33,404 nucleotides of DNA from an uncultured Collinsella sp. GTDB lineage: Bacteria; Actinomycetota; Coriobacteriia; Coriobacteriales; Coriobacteriaceae. The stretch is from the NCBI GenBank assembly GCA_900554645.1, contig USIE01000014.1, positions 1 to 33,404 on the forward strand, read 5' to 3'. Both the position numbers and the translations under genes were made by a program. The notes beneath the pieces were generated by a model. The model worked only from the letters and a program-made list of their open reading frames with translations, was not told where the DNA came from and ran no database searches. Shown piece by piece: positions 8,007 through 16,350 of this stretch (position 1 is its first letter; each line of letters starts with the position of its first letter).

Positions 8007-8073
8007 GCTACAAACTCTGGCTTTTGCCCTACGAGTGACCAAGAGCTCGGGGGCTTTAACACAAGGAGGATCT

Positions 8074-9927
8074 ATGCCCGAGAAGATTGAAGAGCTGGTA
8101 CGCGCTGCGCTTGCTGCGGCCCAGGAGGCCGGCGACCTTTCCGCATTTGAACTTGACGATTGCGCTATCGAGCGACCGGCTGACACTTCTCATGGCGAGT
8201 GGACCTCTACCATGGCCCTGAAGTCCGCCAAGCTGGCCCACTGCGCCCCGCGCAAGATCGCCGAGGCCATCGTTGCCCATATGCCCGAGGACCCCGCGAT
8301 CGAGAAGGTCGAGATCGCAGGCCCCGGCTTCATCAACTTCTACCTCTCCGTTGCCGTCAAGAATGCCATCTTTGGCGAGGCTCGCGAGAAGGGTATGGAC
8401 TTCGCTAAGTCCAACGTCGGTGGTGGCCTGAAGACCCAGGTCGAGTTCGTTTCCGCCAACCCCGTCGGCCCCATGCACATCGGCCACGGCCGCTGGGCCG
8501 CGCTGGGCGACTCGCTCTGCCGTGTTATGGACCACGCCGGTTACGACATCCAGCGTGAGTTCTACATCAACGACCACGGCTCTCAGATGAACACCTTCGG
8601 CAACTCCATCAGCACGCGCTATATGCAGCTTGCCGACATCATCGCCAAGCAGGGCGTGGATATCGACGAGGCTCACAAGCTGCTGATCGCCGACCGCGAC
8701 GCTTTCGTTGCCGACGAGAACGACGAGCATCCCGAGACCCATCCGTACCAGGATAACTTTGCCGAGACCCTGGGCAAGGACTCCTACGGCGGCGACTACA
8801 TCATCGACGAGGCCGCCGAGTTCTGGCGCACCGACGGCGATAAGTGGGTCAACGCCGATCCGCAGGAGCGCATGGAGGGCTTCCGCGAGCGCGGCTATGT
8901 AAAGATGGTCGACAACATGCGCGACCTTTGCCATGCCGTTAACTGCGACTTCGATCGTTGGTTCTCCGAGCGCTCGCTGTATGTGAAGGACACCGAGGGC
9001 GAGACCGCCGGCACCTCCGCCGTCGACCGCGCTTTTGAGAAGCTCGACAAGATGGGCTACCTCTACACCAAGGACGGCGCCCTGTGGTTCCGCTCCACCG
9101 ACCTGGGCGATGACAAGGACCGCGTCCTGATCAAGTCCGACGGCGAGTACACCTACTTCGCCTCCGACGTTGCCTATCACTGGGATAAGTTCCAGCGCGT
9201 CGACCACGTCATCGACATCTGGGGCGCCGACCACCACGGCTACATCGAGCGCGTCCGCTGCGTCTGCGACGCTCTTGGCTATCCCGGCAAGTTCGAGGTT
9301 CTGCTGGGCCAGCTCGTCAACCTGCTGCGCAACGGCAAGCCCGTCCGTATGTCCAAGCGCAAGGGCACCATGGTGACCCTGCAGGAGCTCGTCGACGAGG
9401 TCGGCTCCGATGCCGCTCGCTACACGCTCATCTCCAAGAGCTCCAACCAGATGGTCGACTTCGATATTGAGGCCGTTAAGAAACGCGACAACTCCAACCC
9501 GGTGTACTACGTGCAGTACGCTCACGCCCGTGTGTGCTCCATCCTGCGCCGTGCCGCTGACGTTACGCCCGAGCAGGCTGACGAGATGGGCATGAAGGCC
9601 GTCGCCGCCAAGGCCATCGGTGAGAACGTCGATTACTCGCTGCTGACCGACCCGACCGAGCTCGCCCTTTCGCGTAAGCTCAACGAGCTCACCGACCTCA
9701 TCGCCAGCTGCGCTCGCGACCGCGCCCCGTTCCGTCTGACGCACTTTGCTGAGGAACTCGCCGGCGACTTCCACAGCTTCTACGCTGCCTGCCAGGTTCT
9801 GCCGAGCGAGGGCCGTCCCGTCGACCCCGAGCTTTCGCGTGCCCGTCTGGCCGCTTGCGACGCCGTCCGCGTGACGCTCGCCCTGGTGCTCACCCTTGTT
9901 GGCGTTTCCGCGCCCGAGCAGATGTAA
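8074..9927 (+). CDS. argS: Arginyl-tRNA synthetase
   Basis: Class I synthetase charging tRNA-Arg. The 617-residue protein has the N-terminal Arg-tRNA-synthetase additional domain (1-100), the HIGH signature in PVGPMHIGHGR (HIGH at 135-138), WGADHHGYIERV in the catalytic core, and a KMSKS equivalent RMSKRKGTM near residue 426. The C-terminal DALR anticodon-binding domain starts near residue 500 (YAHARVCSILRR). The ATG at 8074 has an AAGGAGGA ribosome site. A longer in-frame start at 7945 is rejected because it would run through the probable promoter. It is followed by its own terminator and appears monocistronic. Confidence 0.96.
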   Translation: MPEKIEELVRAALAAAQEAGDLSAFELDDCAIERPADTSHGEWTSTMALKSAKLAHCAPRKIAEAIVAHMPEDPAIEKVEIAGPGFINFYLSVAVKNAIFGEAREKGMDFAKSNVGGGLKTQVEFVSANPVGPMHIGHGRWAALGDSLCRVMDHAGYDIQREFYINDHGSQMNTFGNSISTRYMQLADIIAKQGVDIDEAHKLLIADRDAFVADENDEHPETHPYQDNFAETLGKDSYGGDYIIDEAAEFWRTDGDKWVNADPQERMEGFRERGYVKMVDNMRDLCHAVNCDFDRWFSERSLYVKDTEGETAGTSAVDRAFEKLDKMGYLYTKDGALWFRSTDLGDDKDRVLIKSDGEYTYFASDVAYHWDKFQRVDHVIDIWGADHHGYIERVRCVCDALGYPGKFEVLLGQLVNLLRNGKPVRMSKRKGTMVTLQELVDEVGSDAARYTLISKSSNQMVDFDIEAVKKRDNSNPVYYVQYAHARVCSILRRAADVTPEQADEMGMKAVAAKAIGENVDYSLLTDPTELALSRKLNELTDLIASCARDRAPFRLTHFAEELAGDFHSFYAACQVLPSEGRPVDPELSRARLAACDAVRVTLALVLTLVGVSAPEQM

Positions 9928-9972
9928 TCTGCGAGTCATTTGACCGTACAGACTTGGTTTAACTAAGCCTTG

Positions 9973-10005
9973 AAAGCCCGATCTCCCACGGAGGTCGGGC
10001 TTTTT
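9973..10005 (+). terminator. Intrinsic terminator after argS
   Basis: A 12-bp stem built on AAAGCCCGA / TCGGGCTTT (one G-U pair), with a short loop, is followed by TTTTT. It lies about 45 nt after the argS stop. Confidence 0.85.
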
Positions 10006-10049
10006 GCAAACGCCGACGTATTGACGAATTTGGAACTGCTGGAAATACG

Positions 10050-10198
10050 AAACTATGCCGGTTTACTACGATGAAATGAGAAATTCCAACCACGCCGGCT
10101 TTTCGCAAAAAGTGCAAGGCATCTACCTGCGGTTTTAGTTCAACAAGTTTCGGAGTGGTCGCGGTTGAGCGATTCATCGTAGTAAACCGCCATAGTTT
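10050..10198. repeat. 149-bp element bounded by 26-bp inverted repeats
   Basis: The arm at 10050-10075 is the reverse complement of 10173-10198 with one mismatch over 26 bp. The 97-bp interior contains further partial complementarity (AACCACG and GTGGTC stretches) and a TTTTCGCAAAAAGTGC segment. No ORF fits. It lies between the argS terminator and the rho promoter. It could be a MITE-like non-autonomous element, a structured RNA or a large cruciform. No target-site duplication is obvious. Confidence 0.6.
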
Positions 10199-10282
10199 TG
10201 GCGGAGGCAGTCAGATTTGTGGGTGTTAAACCAAAGAGTGTCCCTTTTGACTAGTCGTTTAAGAGCGTTCCCAATGACTAAG

Positions 10283-10310
10283 TTGCAGGTGGCGGCGGTT
10301 GTGTTACACT
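10283..10310 (+). promoter_or_regulatory. rho promoter (extended -10)
   Basis: TTGCAG (10283-10288), a 16-bp spacer and TACACT (10305-10310), preceded by TGT to give an extended -10. Transcription would start near 10317. Confidence 0.65.
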
Positions 10311-10316
10311 AACGCT

Positions 10317-10453
10317 GCGTATATGGCGCAATCATCTCGATACAGATCAATGATGTCCGTCGTTTTGAACGGAACTAGACTGTTTAGCCGCCCTGAAGGT
10401 TTATGCAGGGAGCATGTGATCACAGGGCTTGAAAAGAAAGTTGAGCAAACACT
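10317..10453 (+). promoter_or_regulatory. About 137-nt rho leader
   Basis: Between the predicted start site and the GTG start codon is an ORF-free leader with a 10-bp perfect palindrome TGTGATCACA (10415-10424) and a purine-rich AAAAGAAAG stretch that serves as a weak ribosome site. rho leaders in other bacteria mediate autoregulation by Rho; a similar role here is inference. Confidence 0.4.
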
Positions 10454-13036
10454 GTGTCTGATCAACAGCAAGAAAACGAAATAACGACGACGCAAGCCGC
10501 TCCCGCTGCACCGGTTGCGTCGGACCAAGTCGCGGCGCCCGCGCAAGCCTCGGCTCCTGAGACGCCTAGGGCTGCTTCGACGCCTACGCCTGCAACGGCT
10601 GAGAAGGCCGTGCCTGCAACTGGTGAGGAGGCTGTTCCGGCAAAGCCCAAGCGCACGCGCCGCACGGCCAAGCCTGCCGCTGACGGCGAGGAGGTCACCA
10701 AGCCAAAGCGCCGCACCACGCGCACGACGCGCGCCAAGCTCACCGTTGCAGCTGACTCCTCGGCGCCGATTTCCGATGAGGTCGCGCAGGCACGTGCGTT
10801 GGCGCAGATTAGCGAGGCTCAGGTGGTGCGCGCCCGCCGTCGTGCTGCCGAGCGCGAGGCCGCGGCTCTGACCGAGCTTGCAGCTCCGTCTGTGCCCGAG
10901 ACGCCTGCCGCCACCGAGACTCCTGTCGCCGACCAGCCGACCGAGAAGCCGGTACCGCGCACACGCCGTCGCACGGCTGCTAAGGCCGAGCAGGTTGCTG
11001 AACAGGTAACCCCCGAGCTCACTGAGGCTTCGGTCCGTTCCGCGGCAGGGGAGGGCACATCGCCTGTTGAGCCCGCTGCGCCTGTCGAGGCCAGCGAAGT
11101 TCCCGTTGTCGATCCGGCTTTGCGCCCGCACCGTCGCGGTCGCAAGCCTAAGGCCTTTGTCGAGGCCGAGAAGGCCGCAGCCGCAGCCGCCGCCGCTCGG
11201 GATGCTGCGGCGACCGCCAAGTCCTCAACTGCTGCCGATGAACCCGTCCAGGATGCTACGACTTCCGAGGCCGTTTCTGCCGATGCCGAGCCCGCCGACG
11301 TCCGTCCCGGTCGCAGGCGTCGCACTGCTGCTAAGCGCACGTCCAAGGCTAAGGCTGCCAAGAAGGGCGCGTCCGAGGATTCCGCCGAGACGACCGCCGA
11401 TGCATCGACTGATGCCGCCGAGCCCCAAGACGTCGAACAGTCTGCGTCCGAGAAGCCCAAGCGCGGTCGCAAGAAGTCCGCTAAGGCCAAGGCCGTCGAG
11501 CAGCATGCCGAGGCCGAGCCGCAGGGCGATTCCAATGCCGAGGCCAGCGATGATGCTTCGGCTAACGAAGACGCCTCCGCAACCGATGGCACCGCCCCCG
11601 TCGAGACCGAAGAGAGCGCTCGCCCCAACCGCCGTCAGCACAAGCGCAACGACGAGCGTAATGACCGCAACGAGCGCAAGGACGAGCGTAACAACGATCG
11701 CCGCAACCGTCAGCGCGACCGCAAGCAGCGCAATAAGGAGCGCAATGCCGCTCCGACTGAGCCCACGCTTTCGCGCGAGGAGCTCGCGGCCATGAAGGTC
11801 GCCGAGCTGCGCGAGAAGGCCAAGGAGTTCGAGATCGAGACGACCGGCAAGAAGAAGGCCGAGCTCGTCGAGGAGATCTACACTACCGCCGCAAAGGCCG
11901 AGGGTTTCCGCGATATCAAGGGCATTCTGCAGATTCGCCCAGACAGCTCCGGCATCATCCACGCCCATGGCTACATGAAGTCCAACGACGACGCCTTCGT
12001 GCCCGCATACCTCATCCGTTCCGCGCGTCTGCGCACGGGCGATGTCATCGAGGGCTCGCTGCGTCCTTCGCGCGGCGGCGACAAGCGCGCCGGCCTCGCC
12101 AAGATCACGACCGTCAACGGCATGGATCCTGAGCAGATTCGCAATCGCCCCAAGTTCGGCGACCTCACCCCGGTCTATCCCAACGAGCCGCTGCGCATGG
12201 AGCATGGCAAGGATTCCATTACCGGTCGTGCCATCGACATCGTGTCGCCGATCGGCAAGGGTCAGCGTGGCCTGATTGTGTCCCCGCCTAAGGCCGGCAA
12301 GACGACGATCCTCAAGAAAATCTGCCAGTCTATCTCGATTAACAACCCCGAGGTGCACCTCATCTGCCTGCTCGTCGACGAGCGCCCCGAAGAGGTCACC
12401 GATATGCAGCGTTCCATCAAGGGCGAGGTTGTGGCGTCGACCTTCGATATGCCCGCCGACAACCACACTCGCGTGGCAGAGCTCGTCATCGAGCGCGCCA
12501 AGCGCATCGTGGAACTGGGCGGCGATGTTGTAGTTGTGCTCGACTCCATCACGCGTCTTGCCCGCGCCTACAACTTGGCGGCGCCCGCCTCAGGCCGCAT
12601 CCTTTCGGGCGGCGTTGATTCGGCGGCACTGTATCCGCCCAAGCGTTTTCTGGGTGCAGCCCGCAATATCGAGAACGGTGGCTCGCTCACCATCCTGGCC
12701 TCCGCACTCATCGATACCGGTTCCAAGATGGACGAGGTCATCTTTGAGGAGTTCAAGGGTACCGGCAACATGGAGCTCAAGCTCGACCGCGACCTGGCCG
12801 ATCGCCGCATTTTCCCGGCCATCGACCCTGTTGCCTCGGGTACGCGCAACGAGGACCTGCTGGTCGACGAGCAGATGCGCCCGTTTGTCTTTGGTCTGCG
12901 TCGCATCCTCGCCGGCATGAACAATACCGAGCGCGCGGCCGCATCGTTTATCAAGGGCCTCAAGGGCACCAACACCAACCAGGAGTTCCTGGTGCGTTCG
13001 GCCAAAAAGCATAGCGACTACGAGCAGACGTTCTAA
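10454..13036 (+). CDS. rho: Transcription termination factor Rho with long N-terminal extension
   Basis: Hexameric RNA-dependent ATPase/helicase that terminates transcription. The 860-residue protein has three parts. Residues 1-437 are low-complexity Ala/Pro/Glu/Arg/Lys, ending in an Arg/Asn/Asp-rich tract (about 396-430, many RN and ER steps). Residues 438-480 are the Rho N-terminal helical domain (LSREELAAMKVAELREKAKE). Residues 490-560 form the cold-shock-like primary RNA-binding domain. The ATPase core has the P-loop SPPKAGKTT (about 611-619), LLVDERPEEVTDM and the Walker B VVVVLDSITRLARAYN (about 690-706). The start is GTG at 10454, immediately after the leader. The basic extension is typical of actinobacterial Rho and probably adds RNA binding. 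The core looks intact. Confidence 0.95.
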   Translation: MSDQQQENEITTTQAAPAAPVASDQVAAPAQASAPETPRAASTPTPATAEKAVPATGEEAVPAKPKRTRRTAKPAADGEEVTKPKRRTTRTTRAKLTVAADSSAPISDEVAQARALAQISEAQVVRARRRAAEREAAALTELAAPSVPETPAATETPVADQPTEKPVPRTRRRTAAKAEQVAEQVTPELTEASVRSAAGEGTSPVEPAAPVEASEVPVVDPALRPHRRGRKPKAFVEAEKAAAAAAAARDAAATAKSSTAADEPVQDATTSEAVSADAEPADVRPGRRRRTAAKRTSKAKAAKKGASEDSAETTADASTDAAEPQDVEQSASEKPKRGRKKSAKAKAVEQHAEAEPQGDSNAEASDDASANEDASATDGTAPVETEESARPNRRQHKRNDERNDRNERKDERNNDRRNRQRDRKQRNKERNAAPTEPTLSREELAAMKVAELREKAKEFEIETTGKKKAELVEEIYTTAAKAEGFRDIKGILQIRPDSSGIIHAHGYMKSNDDAFVPAYLIRSARLRTGDVIEGSLRPSRGGDKRAGLAKITTVNGMDPEQIRNRPKFGDLTPVYPNEPLRMEHGKDSITGRAIDIVSPIGKGQRGLIVSPPKAGKTTILKKICQSISINNPEVHLICLLVDERPEEVTDMQRSIKGEVVASTFDMPADNHTRVAELVIERAKRIVELGGDVVVVLDSITRLARAYNLAAPASGRILSGGVDSAALYPPKRFLGAARNIENGGSLTILASALIDTGSKMDEVIFEEFKGTGNMELKLDRDLADRRIFPAIDPVASGTRNEDLLVDEQMRPFVFGLRRILAGMNNTERAAASFIKGLKGTNTNQEFLVRSAKKHSDYEQTF

Positions 13037-13073
13037 GTCGTCAACCGCACGCGGCGTTATTGCCGGCGCGATG

Positions 13074-13106
13074 AAGGGTCGGGGCTTGCGCCTCGGCCCT
13101 TTTTAT
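13074..13106 (+). terminator. Intrinsic terminator after rho
   Basis: An 11-bp stem AAGGGTCGGGG / CCTCGGCCCTT with G-U pairs is followed by TTTTTAT. The following 240 bp up to the next gene contain no ORF I can support, only a small GGGGC/GCCCC hairpin near 13267-13280. Confidence 0.75.
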
Positions 13107-13346
13107 ATCGCCACTCGGCGCCAGTTATCGACCATAAGACTGGCAAGCAGCAGGTTTCCCGTTTCAATCCGACATCGTCGCTTGCAATCGACAGGGCGGT
13201 TTCGCATAATAGCTTTTAAGCTTCGCGACGGAAAACGCAGATGAAACGAACCATATACCGTTGCTTTGGGGCATAGCCCCGCTTCATCTTCTCTCGCGCA
13301 GCCAACTGAATGATGCGATTTGGGTGCTGGAAGATGGGGAGAGCTC

Positions 13347-14747
13347 ATGGCTTCTTCTGATGCAACACAACGAGCAGTCCTTGCCGGACTTTCGTGCGGG
13401 ATCGGCCTGGCCGCCCCCGTGGTTATGTATGCCGCGACGCTGCCGTTTTCGTCGGTGAACGAGACGGTCGTGGCGGGTGCGGTTCCCTTCGCCGTGGGCG
13501 CGGTGGCGGGCGTGGGTATCTATGCCGCCTCGCTGGGCATCTCCGAGTACCGTGCGCAGCGTGAAGAGCGTCTGTTCCAGCCCGATGCCATGGGCGGTGC
13601 TGCCAATCTCAATCAACATCAAAGTGAGTTCAAGACCGCCTCGATTCCGGCTCAGCAGCAGGATGCGACTCCTTACGCTGCGGCTTCTGCTTCTCAGGCT
13701 CAGGCGGAGCAGTCTACCTCGGCATACCTTTCCGGCCTGACTGGTGCGTTCCAGCGCCGTCATGCCGATGATGGTGTCCCTACCATCGCTCGAGCCGCAG
13801 ATGCTATGGACGAGGCCGAGGCTTGGTCCATGATCGACAGTATGCTCGACGACGATTCGCCGGTGAGCTGCGACCCTGCACACTCGCGCGACGTCTATCA
13901 AGTCGCCATCGACGAGCTTACCAACGGCGGGCAGACCGGCTCCTTCAATCGTGACGACATCGCCGCCGCGGCGCGCGCCGTGTCGGGCTCCCAGGCCGCC
14001 CCTGCGGGCAGCACGGCGGCTTTCGTGGCACTCGTTGCCAACGCGGCAGCCAATAACGCCTACAACGCTACCTCGGGCGACGCGAACGCTTCTGCCGATT
14101 ATTCGTACGTTGATGAAGCCATTACCGCGGACGAGGAGGCCGTTGCCGCCCGCCGTGCCGCCGAGAGCTCGCTTTGGGGCGCTCCTGCTCAGCAGCAGGC
14201 GGCTGAGGCTGCGCCGTACAACGCAAACCTCGCCAGCATGCCTATCATCTCCGGTGCCGCGGACATCGATCTTGACGACCTCGATGAACCTGCAGCCATC
14301 ACCGCATCGATTGATGCCCAAGATCGCATCGACACCGGCGACCTTCCGGACGCCTCGCTCGAGGTCGATGTCCCCATGGCCGATTACTCGGGCCACGAGG
14401 ACATGTGGGCCGCCGCCACCGCGATTCTGGATGAGATTGACGAGCCCGCTCCTGTTGCAGCCCCCACTCCCGTCGCTGCCCCTCAGCCTGCTGCTCCCGC
14501 CTATGTCGGCCGTCACAGCGCTGTGTTCCCCGAGGATACCGCCCGTATCTCGCGCGAGAGCATCGAGCGGGCCGAGGCTATTGCCGCCGGCATTATGGAA
14601 AATCGTCGTCACGAGCGCGTCAATCAGATCCTCGAGGAAGAGATCGAGCGCCTGCAGTCCTCTACCGCCAAGCGTACGGGCCGTGCCTATCTGAGCGTTA
14701 TCGAGGGCGGTACCGCCAGCTTCGCGCCGCTCCGCGCGGAGGCATAA
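13347..14747 (+). CDS. Membrane-anchored protein with long disordered region, unknown function
   Basis: I do not recognise this 466-residue protein. Two hydrophobic segments near the N terminus (about 11-33 and 41-64, with VVMYAATLPF and GAVPFAVGAVAGVGIY) form a transmembrane hairpin. Residues 70-430 are Ala/Asp/Glu/Ser/Gln-rich and probably disordered, with acidic clusters such as DIDLDDLDEP. The C-terminal 50 residues are more ordered, with a charged helix (RRHERVNQILEEEIERLQ) and a terminal AYLSVIEGG segment. The ATG at 13347 follows GGGGAG by about 5 nt. The VanZ-like gene begins 7 bp after its stop, so the two form an operon. Both are membrane proteins, suggesting a joint envelope role, but nothing more specific can be said. 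Confidence 0.8.
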   Translation: MASSDATQRAVLAGLSCGIGLAAPVVMYAATLPFSSVNETVVAGAVPFAVGAVAGVGIYAASLGISEYRAQREERLFQPDAMGGAANLNQHQSEFKTASIPAQQQDATPYAAASASQAQAEQSTSAYLSGLTGAFQRRHADDGVPTIARAADAMDEAEAWSMIDSMLDDDSPVSCDPAHSRDVYQVAIDELTNGGQTGSFNRDDIAAAARAVSGSQAAPAGSTAAFVALVANAAANNAYNATSGDANASADYSYVDEAITADEEAVAARRAAESSLWGAPAQQQAAEAAPYNANLASMPIISGAADIDLDDLDEPAAITASIDAQDRIDTGDLPDASLEVDVPMADYSGHEDMWAAATAILDEIDEPAPVAAPTPVAAPQPAAPAYVGRHSAVFPEDTARISRESIERAEAIAAGIMENRRHERVNQILEEEIERLQSSTAKRTGRAYLSVIEGGTASFAPLRAEA

Positions 14748-14754
14748 CTTCTGC

Positions 14755-15204
14755 ATGGTTAAGATCAATCGAAAATGGGCGGTCGTGACCTGCCTGATGG
14801 CGCTCTTGATCTGGGGCAATTCGCTGGTTCCCGGCTCGGGGTCGGGCTCGCTGAGCCTAACGGTCATGGAAGCTATCCGCGGTTTCCTGCACGGCGTGGG
14901 ACTTCCATATGAATGGGTGACCAACTTTGTTGTTCGCAAGTGCGCGCATTTTACCGAGTATATGGTGCTCGGCATCCTGGCAACGCACGCTTTTGATTTT
15001 GAGGGCCGGCACACCTTTGACGTGCTGCTGCCCACGGCGGTGTTCCTGCTGCTGATTCCCTCGATCGACGAGACGATTCAGCTCTTTGTGCCGGGACGCG
15101 CCGGCATGATCACCGATGTGATGATCGACTGCTGTGGAGCGGCAATGGGCGTTGTGCTCCGATATCTCTTACGGTCGCTGATGTACGCCAAAAAGGCCGC
15201 CTAG
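14755..15204 (+). CDS. VanZ-like family membrane protein
   Basis: A 149-residue protein with four predicted hydrophobic segments and the VanZ-family pattern: RKCAHFTEYMVLG in the middle, then PSIDETIQLFVPGRAGMITDVMIDCCGAAMG, whose Asp/Glu/Gln/Arg residues are the family signature. VanZ proteins are implicated in glycopeptide (teicoplanin) resistance in one enterococcal cluster, but most members are of unknown function. There is no van cluster here, so resistance should not be inferred. It follows the preceding membrane-protein gene by 7 bp. The ribosome site (GGAGG) lies inside the upstream stop region, about 13 nt from the ATG, suggesting coupling. Confidence 0.85.
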   Translation: MVKINRKWAVVTCLMALLIWGNSLVPGSGSGSLSLTVMEAIRGFLHGVGLPYEWVTNFVVRKCAHFTEYMVLGILATHAFDFEGRHTFDVLLPTAVFLLLIPSIDETIQLFVPGRAGMITDVMIDCCGAAMGVVLRYLLRSLMYAKKAA

Positions 15205-15237
15205 GACGTATTGTTTGGTCCTAGGCGGCCTTTTTTA
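15191..15237. terminator. Strong bidirectional terminator (vanZ-like / fructokinase)
   Basis: A perfect 17-bp inverted repeat (15191-15207 with 15218-15234) has a 10-nt loop. T runs lie on both strands. The left arm includes the last codons and stop of the VanZ-like gene. It also serves the minus-strand kinase, which ends at 15319; the 80 bp between hold nothing recognisable. Confidence 0.9.
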
Positions 15238-15318
15238 TTTGAGGGCTTATATGAGGCGTGGTGGCGTCGTTCCATTGGTCGGATTTGCTGGGCGCGCCAC
15301 GCCCCGTGGGTGCGTCTG

Positions 15319-16209
15319 TTACTGAAGCGCCTGTGCGCCCAGGGCAAGGCAACCCATGATGCCCTGCTTGCCCTCGAGGCTGTTGTTGACAATGTAGGTA
15401 TCGATGTCGTTGACCTCGGGCGTGACGATATAGCCGTTGAGCATTTCGGCACATTTCTTGCGTGCGAGCGGCACGATGGGGGTGTGGTCGGCCACGCCGC
15501 CGCCGATGATGATCTTTTGCGGCGCGTAGCACAGCGTGTAGGTCATGAGCGCCTGTGCCAGATAGCCGGCGAGCAGGTCCATGGCCTCCGGGTCATCGGC
15601 CATGTCTCCGGCGCTCTTGCCATCCCAGCGCTTTTTAACGCCGGGGCCGGCGATGAGGCCCTCGAGACAGTTGTCGTGGAAGGGGCAGGCGCTGTGCTCG
15701 CCAATGGTGTCGCGCGGGTCGCGCGTGACCAGGATGTGGCCGGCCTCGGGATGCATCATGCCGTGCACGAGCTTACCGCCCGAGAGCACGCCGGCGCCCA
15801 CGCCGGTGCCGATGGTCAGGTAGACCACGTCGGTGAGGCCCTTGGCGCAACCAAACGTGACCTCGCCCAGGCAGGCGACGTTGACGTCGGTATCGTAGCC
15901 GCAGGGGATATTGAGCTCGTTTTGGATAGTGCCCAGCAGGTCAAAGTAGCGCCATGCCGTTTTGGGCGTCTCCAGGATCTTGCCGTATTGGGGCGAGGCA
16001 GGGTTGACTGCGGTGGGGCCAAAGGCGCCGATGCCCAGCGCGGCGATGCCCTTGTCGGCAAACCATGCGTTGACGGCCTCAACGGTCTCCTGCGGGGTCG
16101 TGGTCGCGATCTGCTCGCGCTCTAGGACCGTACCGTCCGCATAGCCCGTGGCGCAGACCATCTTGGTGCCACCGGCCTCGAGCGCTCCGATAAGCTGCTG
16201 CTCTGCCAT
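15319..16209 (-). CDS. ROK-family sugar kinase, probable fructokinase
   Basis: Phosphorylates a hexose, probably fructose, with ATP. The 296-residue protein begins IGALEAGGTKMVCA, the phosphate-binding motif of the ScrK-like ROK subgroup. The probable catalytic base is Asp108 in CGYDTDVNVACLGE. LTIGTGVGAG (132-140) binds the nucleotide. The zinc-site pattern is HPEAGH (His158) followed by ACPFHDNC (Cys175, His178, Cys181). A Zn-bearing ROK lacking an N-terminal HTH is an enzyme rather than a repressor. The start at 16209 has an AGAGAGGA-like ribosome site. It is transcribed alone, ending at the terminator at 15191. The sugar is inferred from subgroup resemblance. Confidence 0.88.
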   Translation of the reverse strand: MAEQQLIGALEAGGTKMVCATGYADGTVLEREQIATTTPQETVEAVNAWFADKGIAALGIGAFGPTAVNPASPQYGKILETPKTAWRYFDLLGTIQNELNIPCGYDTDVNVACLGEVTFGCAKGLTDVVYLTIGTGVGAGVLSGGKLVHGMMHPEAGHILVTRDPRDTIGEHSACPFHDNCLEGLIAGPGVKKRWDGKSAGDMADDPEAMDLLAGYLAQALMTYTLCYAPQKIIIGGGVADHTPIVPLARKKCAEMLNGYIVTPEVNDIDTYIVNNSLEGKQGIMGCLALGAQALQ

Positions 16210-16247
16210 AGTATTCCTCTCTCTGGGACGAGTTGCTCCGTGACTAA

Positions 16248-16261
16248 AGTATAGAGCTCTA
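16248..16261 (-). promoter_or_regulatory. Candidate kinase -10 with overlapping palindrome
   Basis: On the minus strand TATACT (16248-16253) is a good -10 for the kinase gene. It overlaps the perfect 10-bp palindrome TAGAGCTCTA (16252-16261), an arrangement expected of a repressor site. No convincing -35 is visible. Confidence 0.35.
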
Positions 16262-16284
16262 AACTATTTAAGAAAGCGCTATAG

Positions 16285-16325
16285 AAAGAAGCCTCGCAAC
16301 GCGGCGGGCGGTGCGGGGCTTCTTT
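16285..16325 (-). terminator. Intrinsic terminator after aminotransferase
   Basis: A 14-bp stem (16285-16298 with 16312-16325, one G-U pair) has a GC-rich loop. On the minus strand it ends in TTCTTT and lies 25 bp after the aminotransferase stop. Confidence 0.75.
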
Positions 16326-16350
16326 GGTTGCTTTAGTTGCCGGGCCGTCC

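Noticed and set aside
7732..8073. Possible T-box riboswitch before argS
   Set aside because: No antiterminator core, specifier-loop arrangement or leader terminator could be found.
8056..9939. 627-codon open frame antisense to argS
   Set aside because: It mirrors the codon pattern of argS, which has HIGH and MSK motifs; no ribosome site or family resemblance.
10415..10424. TGTGATCACA as a CRP-type site in the rho leader
   Set aside because: It lacks the 6-bp spacer between half sites and lies inside the predicted transcript, so it is noted only as a palindrome.
13284..15035. 583-codon minus-strand open frame over the membrane-protein/VanZ genes
   Set aside because: The plus-strand genes have good ribosome sites, membrane segments and the VanZ signature; the antisense product is low-complexity Arg/Gly-rich.
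14755..15204. Glycopeptide resistance determinant
   Set aside because: VanZ-like proteins are widespread without resistance function and no other van gene is present.
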